Of a stretch of DNA of 64,000 nt, positions 18,969 through 28,111 are shown piece by piece. The notes below the pieces were generated by a model, which saw only the letters and a program-made list of their open reading frames with translations, made no database searches and was not told where the DNA came from. This DNA is from Pseudohoeflea sp964511625 (lineage in GTDB: Bacteria > Pseudomonadota > Alphaproteobacteria > Rhizobiales > Rhizobiaceae). The stretch is taken from contig CAZEJG010000012.1 of assembly GCA_964511625.1 (NCBI GenBank), forward strand, positions 1 to 64,000. Reading direction: 5' to 3'. The translations under genes were made by a program, and so were the position numbers. Every line of letters begins with the position of its first letter. Position 1 is the stretch's first letter.

Positions 18969-21476
18969 CTATTGGGCGGCGGGCTTTTCTCCCTCCGGTT
19001 TCTCTTCCGCCTGCCCCGGCTCCAACGTCCATGTGCCGCTCGGCTCCGCGACAGGACCCGCCGGGATCTCGATGGCGTCCACCCGCGCCCAGGTATCGGC
19101 GAAATCGCGGTAATGACGCGAGAACACGTTCCCTGATTGCCCCGTGGTCTGGATGAACGTCGAGCGGTCGAGGTCGGCGAGATCGTAGATGCCGCGGAAG
19201 CTCGCCGCATGGGTGTTCACATAGGGATGCTTGTCGTCGCTGACGGTCGTCTGACCGCGATCGAGCGTGAACGGCCCGCCGTCATGCGGCACGTCGACGT
19301 CGAAGATCTTCGCCAGCATATCCACCTGCGAGAACGGACGGTGCGCGCCATGGGCATAATGCACCTTCGCCCAGTCCCACCCGTTGGCGTCGTCGCCGAA
19401 GCGGGTTTTGAGATCGGCGACCGCTTTTTCGAGACTGTCGAGCAGGATCTCAGGGCACTGCTCCTCGGCGTCCGTACCGGTGCGATCGCACCAGTTGCGC
19501 GCGGTCTTGCCGGTCACCAGATGTTCGATCGCACGGCCGCGGATCTTGAACCAGTTGTCGAAGGCCGGACCGAGATCGTCCGAATAGGCCTCGATCATGA
19601 ACTGGCGTGCCCAGGCCATCATCACTAGCGGTTCGGATTTTCCGCCGCTCATCTCTCCGTCCCATGACGACAGACGGCTGAGGAAACCTTCGATTTCCAC
19701 CGGCTTTTCAAGCGGCTGTACCAATTCGATGAATCGATCCCTGAGCGTTGCGAGCGCTTCCGATTTCACATCGGCCTGCGCCATCCGCGAGGTCTCGGGC
19801 GTCTGCGGCGACGTGTCGTTGATGATCAGCTGGTTGATCCGGTCCTGGCGATAGGGTTCTTCCCAGTCGAAGGTCAGGAAGTGCGCGTAGTCCGGTCCGA
19901 CGATCTTGGTATTGGCGGTCCCGATCGCTCCCGCCTCGGGATTGGTCTGGCGCGGAAGCTGGCCATAGGGCACATAGCCGCGCCAATCGTAGAGCGCGTT
20001 CCATCCGGGCACCGGCGCGCGGCCCATCACCTGGTTGTCTGGATCGCGCACGGGCACCCGTCCAGGCGAGATGAAGCCGATATTGCCGTCCTTGTCGGCC
20101 ACCACCATCGACTGCATCGGGGTGAGGAAGACGTGCATCAGCGCCTGATAGTCAGACACCGTCTCGGCGCGGAAGAGCTGCGCTCCGGCATTGGCCGTCG
20201 TGTCATCATTGGCAAGCGCCACCCACTGCAGCGCCGCCACCGTATTCTCGGGAAGAAAGGTGTCGAGCTTCTTGTACGACCCCGGCAGAACCGGTCCGTG
20301 ACGCGTCGCACGGCGGGTGAAGATCACATCTTCCGAACCCTTGACCTTGATCGTCTCGCTTTCGGACTGGAACGGCTCCCAGCCCGTCGGGGTGAGATAT
20401 TCGTCGGGATTGTCCGGGTTCACCCGCTCGACGAAGATATCCTGCGCATCGGTGCCGGTATTGGTGAAGCCCCAGGCGATGTTGTCGTTGCGGCCGAGGA
20501 AGACGAAGGGCGCGCCCGGCAGTGACGCACCGATCAGGTTCTTCGACGTGTCGAACTCGTCGGTCACCTCGAGATGGGCGAGATACCAGATCGACGGCGC
20601 CATCAGCGCCAGATGCGGGTCGTTGGCCACGATCGGCTTGCCGGATTCGGTGCGATCACCGGATACCACCCAGTTGTTGGAGGCTCGCGGCGCGGTCACC
20701 GACTCGAACATCGCCATCTGCTCGTCCCCGGCATTGCCGGCCAGATCAGCCTGGCTCAACGGCCCGACTTGGAGGCCGAGCAGTGAGCCGAGATCGGGAA
20801 GCGGCGGCGGGTTGTCGACGTCGAGCGGCGGCATCAGGTCGTCGATCTCGGCAGCGGAAAAACCGAGCCGCGCGAAGCCCAGCCGGTCGGCCTCGTCGTC
20901 GACATTGGCCGAAAGGGTGACCGACATCATCTTGATCGTGGTCAGCGTGTCGACCGGCTTCCAGGGTTCGGGTTCGACGCCGAGAATGACGAATTCCGGC
21001 GGCAGTTTCGACGAGAAGCTCCGGGCGTCGCGGTCGATCCAGGCGTTGACGCCGCGGGCATAGCCTTCGAGCATCGCCATGGTCGGCTCGTCCATCACCG
21101 ACAGCGAGGCTTCTGCGGCCTTGTCGATCGCCATCGTCCTCAGCCAGCGGTCGGTACCGATCGTGGCCTCTCCGAACATTTCCGACAGCCGCCCCTTCCC
21201 CGCCATGCGGTTGACCTGCATCTGCCAGAGCCGTTCCTGCGCGTGGACGAAGCCGAGGCCGGCGGCGGCGTCCGCCCGCGTCGCGGCCTTGATGTGGGGC
21301 ACACCGTGCTCGTCGCGGGTAATCGTGACCGGACCGGAGAGACCGGCGATCGTCATCTCGCCGTCGAGCGGGGCCAGCGATCGCGAAAGCCACAACATCC
21401 CCGCCCCCACGGCGATGATGACCAACGGTATGACCACCAGCAGGAATTTGAACAGGGCTTTGATGATTCGCCGCAT
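18969..21476 (-). CDS. Penicillin acylase family protein (Ntn hydrolase)
   Basis: The 835-residue precursor carries an N-terminal signal anchor (residues 5-30) and the full penicillin acylase/acyl-homoserine-lactone acylase fold. The predicted autocleavage site is just before Ser266 in RASNNWVVSGDRTESGKP, which would become the N-terminal nucleophile of the beta chain. The alpha chain ends about there, and ANDPHLALMAPSIWY follows as expected. Such periplasmic enzymes cleave amides of penicillins, N-acyl-homoserine lactones or other acylated amines. Which of these it acts on cannot be told from sequence. No cotranscribed gene is evident. Confidence 0.9.
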   Translation of the reverse strand: MRRIIKALFKFLLVVIPLVIIAVGAGMLWLSRSLAPLDGEMTIAGLSGPVTITRDEHGVPHIKAATRADAAAGLGFVHAQERLWQMQVNRMAGKGRLSEMFGEATIGTDRWLRTMAIDKAAEASLSVMDEPTMAMLEGYARGVNAWIDRDARSFSSKLPPEFVILGVEPEPWKPVDTLTTIKMMSVTLSANVDDEADRLGFARLGFSAAEIDDLMPPLDVDNPPPLPDLGSLLGLQVGPLSQADLAGNAGDEQMAMFESVTAPRASNNWVVSGDRTESGKPIVANDPHLALMAPSIWYLAHLEVTDEFDTSKNLIGASLPGAPFVFLGRNDNIAWGFTNTGTDAQDIFVERVNPDNPDEYLTPTGWEPFQSESETIKVKGSEDVIFTRRATRHGPVLPGSYKKLDTFLPENTVAALQWVALANDDTTANAGAQLFRAETVSDYQALMHVFLTPMQSMVVADKDGNIGFISPGRVPVRDPDNQVMGRAPVPGWNALYDWRGYVPYGQLPRQTNPEAGAIGTANTKIVGPDYAHFLTFDWEEPYRQDRINQLIINDTSPQTPETSRMAQADVKSEALATLRDRFIELVQPLEKPVEIEGFLSRLSSWDGEMSGGKSEPLVMMAWARQFMIEAYSDDLGPAFDNWFKIRGRAIEHLVTGKTARNWCDRTGTDAEEQCPEILLDSLEKAVADLKTRFGDDANGWDWAKVHYAHGAHRPFSQVDMLAKIFDVDVPHDGGPFTLDRGQTTVSDDKHPYVNTHAASFRGIYDLADLDRSTFIQTTGQSGNVFSRHYRDFADTWARVDAIEIPAGPVAEPSGTWTLEPGQAEEKPEGEKPAAQ

Positions 21477-21571
21477 TGGTCTATGTCCCCCTCGGAGGCT
21501 GATGCGTGATCAGCCGAATTCTTCGGCCCACCTCCGGGCCGCGAGGCATTAGTGGCAGAAGGACAGGCGCA

Positions 21572-22441
21572 ATGGCAACAGTTGCTTTCATCGGACTGGG
21601 CGTCATGGGGTACCCCATGGCGGGACACCTCAAGACCCGCGGCGGCCATGAGGTTCGCGTCTACAACAGGACGACCGAGAAGGCCGGAAAATGGGTCTCC
21701 CAATATGGCGGGACCGCCTGCGACACGCCTGCCGAAGCGGCCGAAGGCGCCGATTTCGTCTTCACCTGCGTCGGCAATGACGACGACCTGCGCTCGGTGA
21801 CAGTCGGTGAAAACGGCGTGCTCGCCGGCATGAAATCCGGCGCCATCCTGATCGACAACACCACCGCCTCCGCCGAGGTCGCCCGCGAACTCGCAGAGGC
21901 CTGCGCGGACAAGGGCTGCGGCTTTCTGGACGCGCCCGTGTCGGGCGGTCAGGCGGGTGCCGAGAACGGCGTGCTGACCGTCATGGTCGGTGGTGACGAG
22001 AAGACTTTTGAGACCGCCCGGCCGGTGATCGAGAACTACGCCCGGATGGTTGGCCTGATGGGCCCGGCGGGCGCTGGCCAGCTCACCAAGATGATCAACC
22101 AGATCTGCATCGCCGGCCTTGTCCAGGGCCTGTCTGAAGGGATTCACTTCGGCAAGAAAGCCGGCCTCGACATTGAAAAGGTTGTCGAAGTCATCTCCAA
22201 GGGCGCTGCCGGTTCCTGGCAGATGGAAAACCGCCACAAGACCATGAATGCAGGCGAGTACAATCACGGCTTCGCCGTCGACTGGATGCGCAAGGACCTC
22301 GCGATCGTCCTCTCCGAAGCCCGCCGCAACGGCGCAACCCTGCCGGTCACCGCCCTCGTCGACCAGTTCTACGCCGACGTCCAGGCCATGGGCGGAAAGC
22401 GCTGGGACACCTCGAGCCTGCTCGCCCGGCTGGAGAAATAG
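21572..22441 (+). CDS. NAD(P)-dependent beta-hydroxyacid dehydrogenase
   Basis: The 290-residue protein belongs to the 3-hydroxyisobutyrate/tartronate-semialdehyde dehydrogenase family. It has an N-terminal Rossmann motif (FIGLGVMGYPMAGHL), the substrate-binding DAPVSGGQAGAENGVLTVMVGG and the catalytic-lysine helix GAGQLTKMINQICIAGLVQGLSEG. It would oxidise a beta-hydroxyacid to its semialdehyde or the reverse; the substrate is undetermined. The ATG at 21572 is preceded by AAGGACA. It converges with the racemase-fold gene (16 bases between stops), so any functional link is only by proximity. Confidence 0.9.
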   Translation: MATVAFIGLGVMGYPMAGHLKTRGGHEVRVYNRTTEKAGKWVSQYGGTACDTPAEAAEGADFVFTCVGNDDDLRSVTVGENGVLAGMKSGAILIDNTTASAEVARELAEACADKGCGFLDAPVSGGQAGAENGVLTVMVGGDEKTFETARPVIENYARMVGLMGPAGAGQLTKMINQICIAGLVQGLSEGIHFGKKAGLDIEKVVEVISKGAAGSWQMENRHKTMNAGEYNHGFAVDWMRKDLAIVLSEARRNGATLPVTALVDQFYADVQAMGGKRWDTSSLLARLEK

Positions 22442-22457
22442 GCCTAAGGGAAACGCT

Positions 22458-23630
22458 CTACCCCGTGGGAAGTACCGGCCAGTGGTCGACGATCTTCCCG
22501 CGGGCGTAGACCGCGATGTCGCCGAACTGCTGGAGCACCGCCTCGCTCTGGGTGGGACGGAAGAAGGCGAAGTCGTCGACCTTCAAGTCGCTGTCTTCCG
22601 GCAGCGCCATGAGCTGCTGGTTTGACGACTGCCCCCAGATCCCGTTCTCCTTCATCCCCTTCGGCCAGGCCGGTTTGGCAAACCACTTGCCGCCATAGAG
22701 AAAGCAGGCCTTGCGTGGGAACAGCCCGAGCGTCTGCAGGAGCCGGGTGACGAAGAGCGGACCTGGCAGCCGCGCCTCCTGAACCTTGAGCACCGGCGTC
22801 GCGATGAAGACCGCCGGCTTGAGGGCGGCGAGCGCGGGCACGTCGAAATCGGTGGGCTTGATGAAACCCGATCCCATCGACACCTCGTTGACGGCTCCGT
22901 CGCCATTATAGTCGATCGAAGTCTTCGACCCGCCGGCATTGACGATCCGCCGGTTTTCGGGCGGGAGTGCCGCCGCGAAGGCCTCGAGCCGCCCGAGCAC
23001 GCGACTCATCTCGCCATCGGCGCCCCCGAACAGGCCCGGGATTTCGGGGATGTGCGCCTCGTAGCCCATGATCCCCTCGCATGAGAGGACCTCATGTCTC
23101 CGGGAGAGGTCGAAGAGCCCCTTCAGGGCGTCGGCATTCGCGATGCCGCCCCGGTGCATGCCGGTATCGACCTCGAAGGCAAAGCGGAGCCGCACACCGG
23201 CGCCTTTCGCGAGGTCCGCGTATTGTTCGAGCCGCTCCCGCGTATCGATCAGCCAGACCACCCTTTCCGTCAGAGCCTGCCGTTCGGCCGGCGACGCCTG
23301 TTGCAGCGCATGGCGCAGTCCGGCCACCGGTAAGGGCTTGCCGTAGAGGATCTCGGTTTGCGGAAAGGCCTCCAGCATCGCCCGTGTGACCGGCAGATGG
23401 AAACTCATGATCCGCTCCGCCCCGAAGGTTTTGGCCACATGCCGTATCAGCGGCACGCTCGGCAGCGACTTGTCGACGATCCTGAGCCCCAGCCGCTTCG
23501 GCAGCCGCCGCTGCATCTCGGCGATATTTGCGTCCAGGCGGTCGCGATCGATCACCAGGACGGGATGATGGAGCTGCGCTTCCTCCAGCGCGTCGGAGAG
23601 CGCCCCGAAATAGCTCGTGGATTCTGTCAT
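22458..23630 (-). CDS. PLP-dependent enzyme, alanine-racemase N-terminal fold (DSD1/D-threonine aldolase-like)
   Basis: The 390-residue protein has a type III PLP barrel (VLVIDRDRLDANIAEMQRRL, then a lysine in RIVDKSLPSVPLIRH, FEVDTGMHRGG and GYEAHIPEIPGL) and a C-terminal metal-containing domain typical of D-serine dehydratases and D-threonine aldolases. The reaction is probably elimination or aldol cleavage on a D-amino acid, but this is inference. The ATG at 23628-23630 starts two bases after the stop of the flavoprotein gene upstream, so both belong to the operon that begins at 26147. Confidence 0.8.
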   Translation of the reverse strand: MTESTSYFGALSDALEEAQLHHPVLVIDRDRLDANIAEMQRRLPKRLGLRIVDKSLPSVPLIRHVAKTFGAERIMSFHLPVTRAMLEAFPQTEILYGKPLPVAGLRHALQQASPAERQALTERVVWLIDTRERLEQYADLAKGAGVRLRFAFEVDTGMHRGGIANADALKGLFDLSRRHEVLSCEGIMGYEAHIPEIPGLFGGADGEMSRVLGRLEAFAAALPPENRRIVNAGGSKTSIDYNGDGAVNEVSMGSGFIKPTDFDVPALAALKPAVFIATPVLKVQEARLPGPLFVTRLLQTLGLFPRKACFLYGGKWFAKPAWPKGMKENGIWGQSSNQQLMALPEDSDLKVDDFAFFRPTQSEAVLQQFGDIAVYARGKIVDHWPVLPTG

Positions 23631-23632
23631 GA

Positions 23633-24913
23633 TCAGAGCCCGAAAATGCCGGCCAGATAGGGCGAGACGAACCTTCCGTCCGGATCGAACTCGCGGCGAA
23701 CCTCCATGGCCTCTTCCCACCGCGGATAGATGGCGGCGAAGTCCCGTTCCTTCAGGCTGTGCATCTTCCCCCAATGAGGGCGTCCGCCATATTTCCGGAA
23801 GATCGGCTCGGCGGCAGCGAAAAAGGCGCGCGGATCCTGCTTTGCGTCATGATGGATCGCGATCGAACAGGTGCGCCGCAGATAGAACGGGCTGAGCCAG
23901 AAATCATCCGCCTTGACCGCTCTCACCTCCATCGGGAAATAGACCTCGGGAAAGCGCTTTTCCGAAAGCTCGATGATCTCCCGGAGCGCCTGAGCTCCCT
24001 CCTCGAAGGGAAGATGATATTCCATCTCGTTGAAGCGGGTGACCCGCTCGGAGGTGTAGACCTTCAGCCAGTCCTCGACATAGTCCTCGTCGGGAAGCTT
24101 GGCGAGCGCATTGCCGATCAGCTTGCGCCGCAGCCACGGGAAGGATTTCAAGAGATTGCGCGCCAGCCGCAGCGTGGCGATCCCTTCCTCGTCCTCCTCC
24201 GGCGGGCGATGCGAGACAGGCGACTCGGTGATGTCGCTTGCCAGCCGCAAGGCATGTCCGGAAAAAGGGATGAAGTAAAACTCGGCCGAACGGTGTCCCG
24301 AGAAGAAACCTTCGAAATCGTCCAGCATGTCGCCGATCGGCATGATCGAGCGACGCTTGTGCAACCGGTAGGCCGGGACGTTCTGCAACGTGACCTCCGT
24401 GAGCGCACCGAAAGCGCCGAGCAGCACCCCGCTCGCCCGGATCATCTCCCTGTCATCGTCCTCGGTAAACACCCGCTCTTCTCCGCGGCCGTCGATGAGG
24501 CGCATCTGCCGCAGCTGCGTGTGATAGGCGCCCAGCTCCGGTCCGGTGCCGTGCGTGGCGGTCCCGAGCGCTCCGCCGATGGTCTGCTTGTCGATGTCGC
24601 CCATGTTCGGCAGCGCCTGCCCGACACCCTGCAAAAGCCTGCAGAGGTCCCCGAGTGTGGTCCCGGCCCCGACCGTCGCGGTCGATGCGGCCGCCTCGTG
24701 CGAAACCAGTCCCGAAAAGGCTGCGAGGTCGACGATCGTGCCGTCGCTGGCGACCAGAGGGGTAAATGAATGTCCGGCGCCGACGATGCGGATGGGCCCT
24801 GCCCCGTTGCGGATGATCTGGGCCAGTTCGGCCCCGGTGGATGGCCGCTCGATCGCCTTGGGTCTCGCTTCGATCGAACCGGACCAGTTTCTCCACCCTG
24901 CATGTGCGTTCAT
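23633..24913 (-). CDS. FAD-linked oxidase, D-arabinono-1,4-lactone oxidase-like
   Basis: The 426-residue flavoprotein has a PCMH-type FAD-binding N terminus (GAGPIRIVGAGHSFTPLV, GTTLGDLCRLLQGVGQALPNMGD, IGGALGTATHGTG) and a C-terminal ALO domain ending in HWGKMHSL and FDPDGRFVSPYLAGIFG. The family oxidises aldonolactones or alditols with oxygen or another acceptor. The actual substrate is unknown. GGGAGGAG precedes the ATG. It is the middle gene of an MFS-flavoprotein-PLP-enzyme operon, suggesting uptake and breakdown of a polyol, lactone or amino-sugar derivative. Confidence 0.87.
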   Translation of the reverse strand: MNAHAGWRNWSGSIEARPKAIERPSTGAELAQIIRNGAGPIRIVGAGHSFTPLVASDGTIVDLAAFSGLVSHEAAASTATVGAGTTLGDLCRLLQGVGQALPNMGDIDKQTIGGALGTATHGTGPELGAYHTQLRQMRLIDGRGEERVFTEDDDREMIRASGVLLGAFGALTEVTLQNVPAYRLHKRRSIMPIGDMLDDFEGFFSGHRSAEFYFIPFSGHALRLASDITESPVSHRPPEEDEEGIATLRLARNLLKSFPWLRRKLIGNALAKLPDEDYVEDWLKVYTSERVTRFNEMEYHLPFEEGAQALREIIELSEKRFPEVYFPMEVRAVKADDFWLSPFYLRRTCSIAIHHDAKQDPRAFFAAAEPIFRKYGGRPHWGKMHSLKERDFAAIYPRWEEAMEVRREFDPDGRFVSPYLAGIFGL

Positions 24914-24947
24914 TCCGCTCCTCCCAGCGTCATCGATCGATATGGCT

Positions 24948-26147
24948 CTATGGACCTTTGGCTATGCGCCTTGCCGTCGTGAAAAGAAGCGTCAGCAGCA
25001 CCGAGGCAAGTGCTGCGCATGAGGCGAACCACGCCACCGGCGTCACGGACGCCCCGGAAATAAACGCGCTGGCGAAGGCCGGCCCCAGCGCGGCGCCGCA
25101 AAGTTGCGCCGCCGGCACGAGGAGAGCCGTCTTGCGGCTGTCGTCGGCAGCGATCGTCATGCGGATCTGGAACGGGACGACGAACAGCCAGATGAAGCCG
25201 GTGGACATGGCGAGCACCCAGAAGGTCACCATGTCGGGATGTCCGGCCAGCAGGGCAGCAATCACCGCAGCCGCAGCACCTGCGGCAAGCAGCACGGCGC
25301 CATAGGGCAGCTTCGCCTCGACAAGGGTGGCACTCCCCGCGCCCGCGACCTGTGCTGCAAGGCTCACGGAAACCATCAGTGCAGCGATTTGCGCCGATAT
25401 CCCGGCCTCTCCCGCAAGGGGTTCGAGAAAGGCCCAAATGGCGCCGAGGAACATGTAGAAGAAGAAGATGCAGGCGAGCGCGATGAGCGGCAAGGGCCGC
25501 CAGAGACCGTATTGTCCGCCGGCTTCCGGCTGCGGCAGAGCGCCATAATCCCGCGGCATGTGCATGGTGGCGGCAATCGACACAAGAGAGACGATCGCGA
25601 GCGCGACGAACCCGCCCTTCGATCCCCACGGACCGATGATCAAGAAGGCAAGAACCGCGGCCATCACGCTCTGGGCCAGCGTCTGCATGGTGACGAAATA
25701 GCCGCCATAGCGCCCGGGATGCCGGGACCGGGCGATGAGTTCGACTGCAAAGGCCACCAGCCCGCCCTCGGCCAGGCCGGTCAGCCCGCGCAGAAGAATG
25801 ATCATGTCCGGCGACGGCGCCCAGGCGGTGAGAAAATCTCCCGCTGCCGCGATGCAGAGGAAAAGCGCGGCCTTCGTCCTGAGGTGCCTGGCATTGACGA
25901 GAAAGGCGGCGAGGACCGAGCCGATCCCGATGGCGAGAATCTCGGCAGTGGCGGCAAGGGCAAGTTCGTCGAAATCGACCCGGTTTTCGGAGAGAAGAGA
26001 GCCGAGCAGGATCGGCTGCAGTCCCAAGATAAGGAGACCGGCCGACCCTGCCCACAGCGCCGCCGCTTGCGCTGCACCTCTTGGATGCCCAACCAGCCAA
26101 TCCGCCTGTCCGTTCGAGGCGGACGCGTGGTCGCCGCTTGGGCCCAT
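24948..26147 (-). CDS. MFS transporter
   Basis: This 399-residue major facilitator has about 12 hydrophobic segments, including LRGLTGLAEGGLVAFAVELI in the fourth and a helix 2-3 loop with a modest motif A. The substrate is not predictable. The ATG at 26145-26147, preceded by AGGGGA, was chosen; a longer upstream frame would run through the promoter. It is the first gene of the operon with the FAD oxidase (34 bases downstream) and the PLP enzyme, and it is divergent from a TetR regulator. Confidence 0.85.
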   Translation of the reverse strand: MGPSGDHASASNGQADWLVGHPRGAAQAAALWAGSAGLLILGLQPILLGSLLSENRVDFDELALAATAEILAIGIGSVLAAFLVNARHLRTKAALFLCIAAAGDFLTAWAPSPDMIILLRGLTGLAEGGLVAFAVELIARSRHPGRYGGYFVTMQTLAQSVMAAVLAFLIIGPWGSKGGFVALAIVSLVSIAATMHMPRDYGALPQPEAGGQYGLWRPLPLIALACIFFFYMFLGAIWAFLEPLAGEAGISAQIAALMVSVSLAAQVAGAGSATLVEAKLPYGAVLLAAGAAAAVIAALLAGHPDMVTFWVLAMSTGFIWLFVVPFQIRMTIAADDSRKTALLVPAAQLCGAALGPAFASAFISGASVTPVAWFASCAALASVLLTLLFTTARRIAKGP

Positions 26148-26164
26148 GAATTCCCCTGAAAGCC

Positions 26165-26231
26165 GACACAGTGTCAGGTTCACAGGAAATTGACTACGAA
26201 ACAGCAGCATTGTCAACCGGCATACTGTATG
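26165..26231 (-). promoter_or_regulatory. Promoter of the MFS operon with two TetR-type palindromes
   Basis: On the minus strand TTGACA (26211-26216) and TCAATT (26188-26193), 17 bases apart, form a sigma70-like promoter for the MFS operon. GACAC-A-GTGTC (26165-26175) lies just after the expected start point and CATAC-T-GTATG (26221-26231) just before the -35 box. Both are 5-1-5 palindromes, plausible sites for the divergent TetR protein. Confidence 0.6.
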
Positions 26232-26264
26232 GGAGTCGATAAGAAAAAGACGAGGATGCGGGTC

Positions 26265-26921
26265 ATGAACACAGCCCCCGTTCAAGCCAGACGCATGCGG
26301 CGAAAGCCGAAACAACAGCGCAGCCAGGACCGGGTCGAGGATATTTTGGGTGCCGCCATGGCGCTCGTGGGTGAGAAGGGCCTAGCGGCGCTCACTATGC
26401 GGGAGATCGCGAGCTCAGCCGGCGTTCCGCTGGCTTCGGTCTACCAGTATTTCCCGAATCGCTCTGCCGTGATTGCAACGCTCTATCAGGAGGTCTCGCG
26501 CCAGACGCGGGATTACGTGGCCGAGCGCGTCGCAACAGTCACCTCCGCCCGCGATATTCTCGACGCGGCCTATGACGCGGTGGACATGTTCTACACGCGC
26601 ATGCGGGCCAATCCCGCAATCCCGGACCTGATGGTCGCCATCCAGGGCGACAAGACACTCCTCGACATGGACATCGAAGAGACCAAGCTGCAGGCGGATG
26701 TCTTTACCGAGCACACGCGCATTTTCGTGGCAGAGGAAGACCGCCCCGCCTTCGACCGCGCCGCCCGAATCCTGTTTCACCTCGCCGGCGCAACCGTGAG
26801 ACTGTCGCTCCGCATGGAGCCCGAGGTGGGCGACCGCGTCGTCGAGGACTACAAGGACCTCATTCACGCGCGGCTGAACTCGTTCATCCACAAGTGCCCA
26901 GCACACGAAGAGAGGCGCTGA
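26265..26921 (+). CDS. TetR family transcriptional regulator
   Basis: The 218-residue protein has an N-terminal TetR helix-turn-helix (LTMREIASSAGVPLASVYQYFPNRSAVIATLY at about residues 45-76) after a basic, disordered arm. A helical ligand-binding domain follows. It is divergent from the MFS-flavoprotein-PLP-enzyme operon and is the obvious candidate to repress it. The start could be the ATG at 26265 (chosen), 26256 or 26229, because the basic leader is in frame and no ribosome site is decisive. It converges with the DUF302 gene. Confidence 0.87.
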   Translation: MNTAPVQARRMRRKPKQQRSQDRVEDILGAAMALVGEKGLAALTMREIASSAGVPLASVYQYFPNRSAVIATLYQEVSRQTRDYVAERVATVTSARDILDAAYDAVDMFYTRMRANPAIPDLMVAIQGDKTLLDMDIEETKLQADVFTEHTRIFVAEEDRPAFDRAARILFHLAGATVRLSLRMEPEVGDRVVEDYKDLIHARLNSFIHKCPAHEERR

Positions 26922-26942
26922 GCGTCGGACGCGGACAGGACC

Positions 26943-27413
26943 TCAGAAGCCGTCGGAAGCCGTCTTGACGATGTCGTCGAGCACCGCGTTGACCTCGTCT
27001 CGGGCTCCGCCGGCAGGCAGCTTGCGGTGCCCGATGGTCACCGTACCGGGCGTCGACGCATCCTCGTAGACGAAGACCACATAGGGGCAGTAGGCGATAT
27101 CGCCGATGTCGGCTTCCATTGCCTTGCGCGACAGCACCGCCGAGCAGAAGGTGAAGAACTCGGCATCCTTGTAGAGCTGCTTTTCCGCACCGACGTCTTC
27201 GGCTGTCCGTTTCAGCATGTCGCCGACATAGCCGTGATAATCGACGGCGTAGCCCTTGTTGATGATGGCGTCGTTGACCGCCTGCGCGGCATCCTCGAAG
27301 GGCACATCGGTGGTGACGGTGAACACGTCGTCGCCGGCCGCCAGCACGGGCGACGCCTGGAAGTAGAGCGCCGCAGCGCCCGCCATGATCGATGTCCTGA
27401 CTGCCTTGAACAT
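26943..27413 (-). CDS. DUF302 family exported protein
   Basis: The 156-residue product has a signal peptide cleaved near residue 25 (QASPVLA) and one DUF302 domain, seen as VTTDVPFEDAAQAVNDAIINKGY. Two cysteines (FFTFCSAVL and AYCPYVV) may form a disulfide. The function of the family is unknown. GGGAGG precedes the ATG at 27411-27413. It stands alone between the TetR gene (convergent) and the Lrp gene (99 bases upstream on the same strand). Confidence 0.8.
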   Translation of the reverse strand: MFKAVRTSIMAGAAALYFQASPVLAAGDDVFTVTTDVPFEDAAQAVNDAIINKGYAVDYHGYVGDMLKRTAEDVGAEKQLYKDAEFFTFCSAVLSRKAMEADIGDIAYCPYVVFVYEDASTPGTVTIGHRKLPAGGARDEVNAVLDDIVKTASDGF

Positions 27414-27512
27414 ATGAGACCTCCCGCGTCGTGGCGCCTTATTGCGCCGTCTGACCCAACATATAGGACAGACTGAATACTTTCCAGCAGCGGATGATCA
27501 CCAAAGTTCGGT

Positions 27513-28013
27513 TCAGGACGACGACGAGGAGGAAGACCCCGAGTCCTTGCTCAGCACCATGTAGTCGAGCGGCAGAACCGTCGTGTACTTGATCTGCTCC
27601 ATGGCGAAGGAGGAGGAGACGTCGCGGATCTCGATCTTGGCGATCAGCCGCTTGTAGAAGGCGTCGTAGGCGGCGATGTCCGGCACCACCACGCGCAGAA
27701 GATAATCGACGTCACCGCTCATCCGGTAGAACTCGACCACTTCGGGGAATTCGGAGATCACTTCCGCGAAGCGGCGCAGCCATTCCTGCGAATGCGAATT
27801 GGTGCGGATCGAGACGAACACGGTCACCTTGGTGTTGACCGCCGCCGGATCGAGGAGCGCCACCCGCCCGCGGATGATCCCGTCCTCTTCGAGCTTCTGG
27901 ATGCGGCGCCAGCACGGTGTGGTCGACAAGCCGACCTTCTTGGCGATATCGGCCACGGCCAGCGTGGCATCTTCCTGCAGAAGCCGCAAAATCTTGCGAT
28001 CGAGACGATCCAT
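27513..28013 (-). CDS. Lrp/AsnC family transcriptional regulator
   Basis: This 166-residue DNA-binding protein has the Lrp helix-turn-helix (LDRKILRLLQEDATLAVADIA, then KVGLSTTPCWRRIQKLEEDGII) and a RAM ligand-binding domain (YRMSGDVDYLLRVVVPDI). The ligand is probably an amino acid. The ATG at 28011-28013, preceded by GAGGAG, was preferred to an upstream in-frame ATG at 28041. Its C terminus ends in a run of seven serines after SKDSG, which is unusual. No divergent partner marks a target gene. Confidence 0.92.
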   Translation of the reverse strand: MDRLDRKILRLLQEDATLAVADIAKKVGLSTTPCWRRIQKLEEDGIIRGRVALLDPAAVNTKVTVFVSIRTNSHSQEWLRRFAEVISEFPEVVEFYRMSGDVDYLLRVVVPDIAAYDAFYKRLIAKIEIRDVSSSFAMEQIKYTTVLPLDYMVLSKDSGSSSSSSS

Positions 28014-28111
28014 GAAACTCTCCTCGGAGGTAATGTCTTCCAATTAGCCTACGGCGATAGGCGCTACAAAGACATATTTTCCTCGAGATAAACGATTTGT
28101 GGATTCAGCTT

